Below, one piece after another: positions 56,301-64,000 of a stretch of DNA of 64,000 nucleotides. The translations under genes were made by a program, and so were the position numbers. The notes beneath the pieces are model-generated. The model made no database searches. It saw only the letters and a list, made by a program, of their open reading frames with translations, and was not told where the DNA came from. Within the stretch, counting starts at the first letter, position 1. Each line of letters opens with the position of its first letter. The DNA comes from Ostreococcus lucimarinus CCE9901 (lineage: Eukaryota > Chlorophyta > Mamiellophyceae > Mamiellales > Bathycoccaceae), in contig NC_009366.1 in NCBI RefSeq assembly GCF_000092065.1, positions 254,001-318,000 of the forward strand. Reading direction: 5' to 3'.

Positions 56301-59139
56301 TGCGTCCGTTGCCATTCGTCGGAAACTGCTGCAGGCCTTACAACCAGCCGTCGAGATCGACGAAACATTGCGCACGATTGACGAACTGAAGACAGGACTT
56401 CGCAAGCTGAAGAATATGGACATCAAGAAAGCGGAATCTATCGTCAATCAACTCGAAAGCAAATGGCAAACACGATGGCCTTCGGCTGCGTACGATGCGT
56501 CTGAGGTTTGGGAACGCGTCGTGACTTTTCGCTCCAGGATGCTGGGCACGCTGGCAAGTGTGATTCCAGAAATTCGCACAGATTCTATTGCAACGATGCG
56601 GACTGAAATGTTTCTACGAGCATCCGACGGTCTGAGACAAGTCGGTCAAGTGGTTCTTTCTCGCAAATTCTTGCGACAATACATCGAAAGTGTGGTACAA
56701 ACAGGCGCGCCCGAGGATTTGAGACTTCATGAAGCAGTGTTTAAGCTCAAGCTGTCGATGGGTACGAACACCGCCATGGAACAATCATTGGAAATGTGCC
56801 GAAAGTTGCAGAGTGAAGATCGATGGCGGGAGGACGATAAAATGAGCCTGACCATTTTAGAAGCACAATTCTGCGAGCACCTAGCGAGTGCACGCGACGA
56901 TGATTCGTTGAGTCATAGCATCGCGGCGATCAATTCTTATATCTCTGTTGCAGAACGAAGCACAAATGCAGCGCAGGCGTCCGAGGCGTCGTTGAGACTC
57001 GCTCACTTTTGCGACACAGCGCTAAAAAAGCTACACGGTGAATACGTGCAAACGTCTGTATCGACCGAATGCGCAGAAGCATTAAACGGTTGGCTGGTAT
57101 CGAGTCTAAACGACGCGTCGAGTCTTGCGGAAGTCTTCATCCTACACACTTTGAAGGCATTGGCGGCTTCCAGCGCGCATAAATCTACACCAGCGCGTCA
57201 TCTATTACCTCGACTTCTGACCTTGCTCAGAGAAACTTGCCCCGACGCTCGCGACTACAGTCAGACACTCTTACGCGTCCCGACTTGGTTATTTTTGGAT
57301 TGGATTCCGCAGCTTTTATCGATGGTTTCCGACGTGAATCTTCGAAAGGTTGCTGCGCCGTTGGTACAAAGATTGGTGTCAAAGTATCCAGCGGCCGTAC
57401 GACCGCACTTCAACCTCATCAAAGAAACGATGGATAAACATATAAGTGAAAGGATGAACTTTTCGCTCGCCTCGTCGCTACACGATGGATTCAATCGTGG
57501 TATGGAGCTCTTGGATTTCCCTTCGAATCGATTGAATTTTTGGCGTCAACAAATTCAACTCCGCGAGTATCAGCACGACGTCAACGCCGCGAGCAATATC
57601 GTCGATGGCATGATTTCAGATCTGACAAATACAGAAGATCCTTTGTTGGGCTTGATTAACAAACGGTTCGTTGAAATTGCGTCACCAATGTTGACGAGCG
57701 CGATAGCCACGGCGCGCAGGGAGAAAACGAGCGTCAACGCCGCATTGAAACATGCCGAAGCTCAAATCGTCGCAGTTTGGGTCAAAGAATTCCCGGGTCT
57801 AAACAACGCATCAAGAATCCGACTAAGCGACTTCTCTTCATGGTTTGCGAGCTATGCGAGCTTTGCCGGAGTTTCAACAGCCCTGGAAATTCCCGGGCAG
57901 TACGACAACATAAATGCACCGCCAGATATGGAGCGACACGTCACCATAATGGGATTCGCACCGGAAGTACAGGTCTTCGAATCCAAGCAGCGACCAAAAA
58001 AAATAACGATGAGAGGAAGCGATGGCAGAGATTATCAGTTCATCGTGAAGGGTGGAGAGGACTTGCGTCAAGACGAGCGCATTCAGCGCTTATTCAGAGC
58101 AATGAATGGGCTCTTGGCCTCTAATACGGAATCTCGAGGTAGGGGGTTAGAGGTTCGGACTTTCCATGTCTCCCCTCTATCTAATCGAACCGGCTTGATT
58201 GAATTTTTGCGCAAAACTTCGCCGCTGCTTCGGCTTCTGAATAAGCCTGTTGAAGAAGCGAATGTGACTGCATTCGTTGAACATCAACGATGGATTAAAG
58301 AGCGCGCGACGGGACTTGGCAAGCGAAAGCGAGAGTCTGCGCATGTAGATGCGACGACACACAGCGACTACCTCAGTGCGATAGGCAAAGCATCGAAAGA
58401 CGACTCGGTGGCTATACTCACGCGATTGAAATCGGCGACGACGTCGCCAGATGCTCTACGGAAGATTTTGTTCACAGCCGCAGGCAGCGCAGAAGCTTTC
58501 GTCATGATGAGGCAATCATTTGCGACATCTTTAGCATCCTCCAGCATTTGTGGCTACGTTGCTGGAGTTGGCGATAGGCATCTGGACAACATCCTTCTCG
58601 ATATATCGACGGGAGAGTTGGTACACATCGATTTTGGGTACGCCTTTGGCACCGCTACACACGCTCTTCCGATTCCTGAACTTGTCCCATTCAGAGCGAC
58701 TCCAGCTCTTCTCGATGTTTTCTCTCCATTGAACGCGCGCACGTGGCTGGAAACGGACATGTGCCGAACTATGAAGGCGCTTCAGGACGGCTCGACACTT
58801 CTCAAGGGCGTGATGGACATTTTCCTTCGCGATCCCCTAATCGATTGGGAACGCGAATCCGTGAGTGCAGGTACGCAATCTCACATCCAGAACAGAATCA
58901 CTCGCGCGTGGGGCAAATTAGAACTCGACAATCCAGCCGTCGTCGTCGTCGACGAGTGCGAATCAAAGCACAAGAATTCTGCACATTGGACAGATTTGCG
59001 CAAGACGCTCGTTGGCGCGAATGCGCCGCCCGCGAAGAAATGCACCGATGTCGAGCATCAAATTCGTGCGTTATTAGACTTAGCGACCAACCCAGAACTT
59101 TTAGCCGTCGCGTGGAGCGGATGGCGACCCTGGCTTTGA
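47321..59139 (+). CDS. PRKDC: DNA-dependent protein kinase catalytic subunit (DNA-PKcs)
   Basis: Exon 1 47321-47431 and exon 2 47512-59139 encode 3912 aa, close to the ~4100 aa of animal DNA-PKcs. Most of it is a HEAT solenoid. The DNA-PKcs-specific block KLTRSYRTGDLPDVKISCHE plus LITPFLL lies before the FAT region. A short LSDFSSWF...LEIPGQYD segment leads into the kinase: IVKGGEDLRQDERIQRLF at about 3548, the catalytic GVGDRHLDNILLD at about 3720 and HIDFGYAFG at about 3743 (Asp of DRH and DFG present). The last 25 residues are the FATC domain, ending AWSGWRPWL. DNA-PKcs joins Ku at broken ends and drives non-homologous end joining. It is absent from land plants and fungi; I cannot see Ku here. 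The 11.6-kb second exon is visibly less GC-rich than its neighbours. Confidence 0.94.
47432..47511 (+). other. 80-nt intron near the DNA-PKcs start
   Basis: Starts GTGCGG, ends ACGTAG, branch-like AACTGACGA. Includes a short (TTTGA) pentanucleotide repeat at about 47469-47489. Without it, exon 2 has no ATG, and a TAG blocks the frame at 47509. Confidence 0.78.
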
Positions 59140-59398
59140 TAGATTTGAATAACTTTGATAGATGCAAACATGACAACGCGCAGCGCTCCTCCCTGCGCCT
59201 CGACAGCCACACTCGACAGCCACACTCAAACTTCAAATCGCGACCGCGCGCCGCGCGTCGCGGGACATGACGCGCGCCGCGTAGACCGGGCGAACGAACA
59301 AACGACACCAACTATTCAATCGCCGCGCGCCGCCGCCGGCGCCGCCTTCATCAGTGGTAGCGCGCGCGGCGAAGCCGTTCCGAGACGCGACGCGCGCG

Positions 59399-62300
59399 AT
59401 GGATGACATCGCTGCCCTGCACGACGCCTTGCGAAGCGATGGGCTTCGAAAGCGGCGGGTGCGTCTCGAACGACCGCGATTGACCGTACGCGTCGGTAGT
59501 GACGCGCGCGGACGCGTGAACGTGCGGTCACCGATGCGAAAGATGACTGACGGCGCGCGCGCGTAATCCCAACAGGATGGCATCAAGACGCTGTTGCTTC
59601 ATCTGCAGTCGAGCGATTTCGTGAAACAGCTCGACTCAGGCACGAGAGCGTATGATTCCACGGGAAGCGGTGACGTGCAGCGCACGTGGGCGGGATTGAT
59701 TAGCTCGGTGATGGTGTGCGTGACAAGCGAGTTAGAGGACGAGAAGCGCGTGGTTGACAAGAACGCGACGTCTTTGTTGAGAAAATTGGTGACGGCTGCG
59801 GAAGGAAGAAAAAAGACGAATGGGCTTTCGGCGCCGTTAATTCGGCGCGCGGGCAAGATATTTACGCACGTGCTTTACGTCTTACAAACGGGAGATGTGA
59901 ATTTTGTCGTCGATTACGTGCATGTGTTGCGCACCAATTTGCTCGTCGCGCCAGAGTATTGCTCGCGGGCGAAGCAAAGCGTCTTCGAGGGATTGATTGA
60001 ATATTTTGCCTCTAATCTTGCGTCGTATCGCGGTGAAGTGATTAACGGTGAAAAGAAGGAGGAGCGGTACCGTGGCGCGGCGGCATTTAATTTGTTGTTG
60101 CGCAACTGTCCATTTGATTTGTCAACGAATGCGGTAAACGGTTTGTTTGAGGTGTTCAAAGAAATATTTCGAGATATGCACGAGGATGGACGCACACCCG
60201 CTATGCTCGTTTCTGCGATGAATAGCTTTCTTCTGAAGACGAGCTTGGACGTGAGTTCGCGCATGACTTCGCTTCACGAGAGTGTCGTGCCGTATCTCTC
60301 GTGGGCGCTTAAGGGAAACGCACGTGACAAGCGCTTGAAAGAGGAATTGATTAAGTACTGCCACTTGCACGTCAATTTAGATGTAGTGAGTGATGGTGGC
60401 GCTGAATTTCTCGTCGAGTTGCTCGCGAGGCAGATCGATGAGATTGGTTCGGACAGATCCGTAGGCGGCGACAACGCCGAAAGATTTGAAGTGAAATTGC
60501 CGCAAAAGTTGTTGTTTGAGCTCTTCGCAGACTTGGTCATGGTTTTGAAGCAACAGAAATCCTTTGCGGGAGTGTGTTTGTACGATGGTGAGCGAACGCC
60601 GAAGCGCGCACGAGGGAACGAAAAACCTGTGGAACGCATACTATCAAAGATTTTGAACGACAGTGGTTGCTGGAGCGCCGTGTTTTGCTTGCTTTTGAAA
60701 CGGCACAGCGCCGCGTTAACGAAGGAAGAGTTAGCTAGTTGCGCGAAACGACTGTTGCACGCACTGAGCGAAATGTTTTCTCAAGGAAGCATGTCAGATA
60801 TGAAAGCCCTGGCTCACGCAATCTGGTTGATTCGATGCTTGCAGGAAATCGCTGGCACGATGCACAACGAAACGCTACCATTGTGGACGGATGTGACGAA
60901 TTGTCTCGTCTACTGGCTTCCAGCGCACCTATCTGACGTTCGCTTAACGAACGACGTGCTTTTACTTTTTGCGGCGATGATCAGTCACAGACTCGTACAC
61001 CCGTCGTTATTGAGACAGAAATTCTGGTTGCTCACCATCTTTGATTTTGCTGACATTCCAAGTTTGGCTACGCTGGAGCTCGTGGGTGCGGTGGCGTCCA
61101 TCGGGCTTTGTGATCACGTCTTGGCGGGTCGCTCTTATGACAGTTACTTTAAGTGGCTAATTCGTGGACTGTCGCAGAAGAATGACGATCGAATGTCATT
61201 CTACGGGCGTCGCGCAAATGTGACGTCTTCGTACGATTTAGCGCTGTTGCGTGTGCAATCGGCGATTCAGAATTCATTCATCGCTGGCTCTCACAAGCCT
61301 TGGGTAGACGATGTCACGCGCCGCGCGTGGCTAGAAGTGCCCGATGAAGAGCATTTAGAGTTTTTGCGAGGCGTGGAAGATCTTCACTTAGTTGCGAAAC
61401 CTTTCGCCACACTCAAGCTTGAGTTTAGAGACGCGGCAGAGCGCAAAGAGGACGATGGCGCGAAGCGAATCAATACGAAGGAACTAAGCATGGACCCGGA
61501 AGTTCATCGTGTAGGTACCGATTGTTTGGAGCACGCGATGACGAACGCGTCGACATCTGAAGACGCGATGCGACTATGCACGATAGCTTTAGGTATTATA
61601 GGAGCCGTGGCGTCGGTCGGTCGATCGTCACGGTCTGTGCAGAGTCTAGATTGGGGCGTGAGCGGGTCGCTCATCAGAACGGTCAAACACACCATATCTA
61701 CTGCGTTAGAGTATGACACGATGGTGATGCTGAACGCGAAGACGAGTGTGCTCGAAACCATCCCAATCTTGGCGGGCGCTCTTGAGCAAATTCAACAAGC
61801 AGCCGGTTTGGGAGCAAGTTTGGAAGCAACCTCTCACAAACTCGTCAAAGTATTGACTGAAATGACCAAAGACTTTTTGAAAATCATCAGAGATGCACTG
61901 CAAGGCAACGGAAGCGTGCCAGCTAGTGCTCGGCAGTCGCAAGAAGCCGTTCAGTTTGGTGACGATTTGGACTTTGAGATGGCCGACGCCACCTTGTCAG
62001 AGACGCAGCGCTCAAATACATCTCAGATGGCGACAACATCGGGGTCCAATGAACGAGAAACGACGATTGCCTGTGGCGAACAAGTCATAAGGAAAATTCT
62101 GAGATGCTTTAAGTCGATGTCCGTGGTGGTTCCAAGCACGGTGACAACATCTACATCGATGTTGCTCCGATACGCCGTTCCTCCAGAAGGTGCGCCACCT
62201 CGTGGACCCTGCGGTATTGGTGTTTCTCAAGACATCGCCGAGTTAGTCGTAGATTTTGTCGGATTAGCCGACACGGAGTATCTGATTGATCACCTCGTTC

Positions 62301-64000
62301 CTTGTCTTCAGGCGGTGGCGAGAGGGCAAGTAAATTTGGATGAGAACACGGGCCTCACTTCTTCTGCTCGTTTATGGTTACTGCATCAGATCACAGTCTT
62401 GTGTCACGGAATATGCAGGCTTAAGTTGAACGCTTCAAATTATCCGTCTACGACTCAGGGCACGATGCCCAGTAACATACACGAGGTATTGGCTGACTTG
62501 GTGTCACGAGCCGCCGGTATTTTGGACGGTGAAGCTCCAGCAGCGTTGAGAAATTGTGTTGCTCGCGCAAAATTAGCTGACTGCATTTTTTCGTTGTTCA
62601 AGCTGAATATAGACTACTTCCAGCCTAGATTTGGTAGTTCGTTAGCTTGGCTTTTAGGGGATGAAAGTTATTTGGTGCGCATACATGCTGGCTCTGCAAT
62701 TGCGTCCATACTAGATTTCTACGAAGAAGCGGACCACACGAGTATATTTCAAAATACCGTCGTTCCTGGATTGGCCATCAAGTGTCAGTTTCTCCCGAAT
62801 GGCAGCTTGAATATTGGCGATGGTGAAATTGCAGAAACCGAAGCTGAGTGGTCTAGCTTGCATTTCATTTCCGCCGTTGGTGTTGTTTCTCGAGTGTTGG
62901 AACCGTGGTGCACGTACATAATCGTTCATCATCGAGCGCGTCATGGTGAACGTGTGCAGATACCTGCGATAAACGCGTTAAAATATCTAGCAGAAGCAAC
63001 TGGCCACACATCTCTGGAATCTTTCGTTGCCTATCACAGCCGAACTATCGGGAAACTTTGGATAGACTCTGGCGCACCTTTGTCGATGTTGTTTCAAGTG
63101 CCAGAGTTCCTCGGCTTGTCTCAATCTGCTGAGCGAGAGTCCGTCGCGATTCATCTCAAAAGATCTTTGCTCCCAGCGTTGATATATGAGCAAGACCGTG
63201 ATGGATTGAAAACTTTGACGTCGACTTGCGGAATGGCACACAAGTTCAAGCAAATGATTCAAGGAGATTGGGACGCCATTTATGCGCGTTTGTACGCGTC
63301 GGCGGTAAAGTCTAATCCCGATCGCAAAGCTATTCAAGCACTCACGTACGCGAATTCCATGGTGAAAAACAATGGTGGATGGAACTCCAAACATCCTTCG
63401 GTGCAGATTCAGATTTTATTCGAACTCTTGCTCTTGGCAAGGGATCCTGTTTCGCCTCCCTACAGTCGATCCAGCGATATTGTGGAAGTCGTCGGTAAGT
63501 TTATGGATGAAAAGGACTTGAATATTCGTTGGGATGTTAACATCATATTTCAATGCATGTTGCGTATCCACGAGGCGGTTGATATGGCTACGTCATCGAG
63601 ACATAAATTGAAGACTTTGAACGCGCTGAAAGTTTTGCTGCTGTGTATCGGCGACGAAAGGGTTCGAAGTCCGTCCATATTCCGTTACGTCTACTTCATG
63701 CTTATTCCAAATATCAACGATCATACGATCGGCACGCAGTGTATTCAAGTTTTGGTCAACCTAACTCTCAACGCCTACGACGACCTACGTCAAGCCGACG
63801 ACGCCGAAAGTGAACTTGCGTTAGCGATGGAAAGTTTCATCATGCCTCTCATGTTTGTGTTGTCTTCTGTCGTCGAGTCAAAGTCAAGTCCGAACGCTCA
63901 ACGCAATGAGGCTCTAAAGTTGTTGACCGCTATCGTCACCAATCCACCGATGCTCATTCATCACGCGCTATGTGTGCTACCGCCATTGCCAGATGTACCC
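59399..64000 (+). CDS. ATM: ATM kinase, N-terminal part; runs off the right edge
   Basis: Exon 1 59399-59458 and exon 2 from 59576, open to base 64000, give at least 1495 aa with no stop. The N-terminus DDIAALHDALRSDGLRKR, then DGIKTLLLHLQSSDFVKQLD, follows the TAN-type start of plant and animal ATM (ATM/Tel1). Later helices keep ATM order: LIRRAGKIFTHVLYVLQTGD, VVPYLSWALKGNARDKRLKE, LLARQIDEIGSDRS, FELFADLVMVLKQQ, a basic PKRAR segment, and WTDVTNCLVYWLPAHL. The rest is HEAT-type helix repeats (AWLLGDESYLVRIHAGSAIA). The kinase domain would be beyond the window. ATM is recruited by MRN and signals double-strand breaks. The identity rests on N-terminal similarity and size, not on a kinase motif. 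Confidence 0.8.
59459..59575 (+). other. 117-nt intron near the ATM start
   Basis: Starts GTGCGT, ends CAACAG, branch-like GACTGACGG with its A 25 nt before the 3' end. Phase 0 on both sides. Confidence 0.78.

Noticed and set aside
1-64000. tRNA, rRNA, CRISPR, transposon or viral genes
   Set aside because: Looked for tRNA T-loop (GGTTCGAATCC-type) sequences, rRNA blocks, regularly spaced repeats, transposase or integrase motifs and terminal repeats; none seen.

Overview
The window reads as nuclear DNA from a very compact green picoalga of the Mamiellophyceae, most likely Ostreococcus or a close relative. The evidence is the GC-rich sequence, mostly single-exon genes with gaps of tens to a few hundred bases, strict alternation of divergent and convergent neighbours, plastid-type N-termini, plant-type genes (LUX-type GARP factor, SAL1, a carotenoid-isomerase-like enzyme, threonine deaminase), and two genes typical of this group: an FTO homologue and a chlorophyllide a oxygenase that lacks its Rieske motif. 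The species is an inference. I see no mobile element, CRISPR array, tRNA or rRNA.

Layout. 1-12.6 kb: a truncated plastid-type protein, an unrecognised acidic protein, threonine deaminase, RAD51D, eIF3m, ATG16, a methyltransferase-like protein, a glycosyltransferase-like protein, a telobox Myb protein and an ABHD11-like hydrolase. 12.6-21 kb: an ankyrin/3'-5' exonuclease/RING fusion, BolA, a plastid TPR protein, a histidine phosphatase, a coiled-coil protein and an unrecognised plastid-type protein. 21-33.3 kb: an ERO1/fumarate reductase/cytochrome b5 fusion divergent from a LUX-type clock factor, then FTO, a spliced membrane protein, Rieske-less CAO, a plastid histidine phosphatase and EBP2 (two introns, one of 392 nt). 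33.3-47.1 kb: DCC thiol protein, flavin monooxygenase, COG1, a spliced CS-domain protein resembling the N-terminus of dynein assembly factor DNAAF4, ApaG-domain protein, SAL1, a desaturase-like enzyme, a CRTISO-like enzyme, RPA49 and an Erv1/ALR sulfhydryl oxidase. 47.3-64 kb: two giant PI3K-like kinases in tandem, DNA-PKcs (3912 aa) and the N-terminal 1.5k residues of ATM, which runs off the right edge.

The most striking item is the ERO1-fumarate reductase-b5 single polypeptide. It looks like a self-contained ER machine that could pass electrons from protein thiols to fumarate instead of oxygen. Its outer CxxxxC shuttle motif is not recognisable, although the inner CxxCxxC is intact. Also notable are the DNA-PKcs/ATM tandem, and an identical 14-mer (ACTGTTTACCCATA) found three times, each time upstream of a translation or ribosome-biogenesis gene (eIF3m, EBP2, RPA49). 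All six introns I could reconstruct share a branch-site-like RACTGACGR, and four of six begin GTGCGN.

CDS ends were set by reading the frames. Several starts were moved inward to the first real ATG, and six introns were placed by frame continuity, protein-family continuity and the branch motif. None of this is backed by transcripts.
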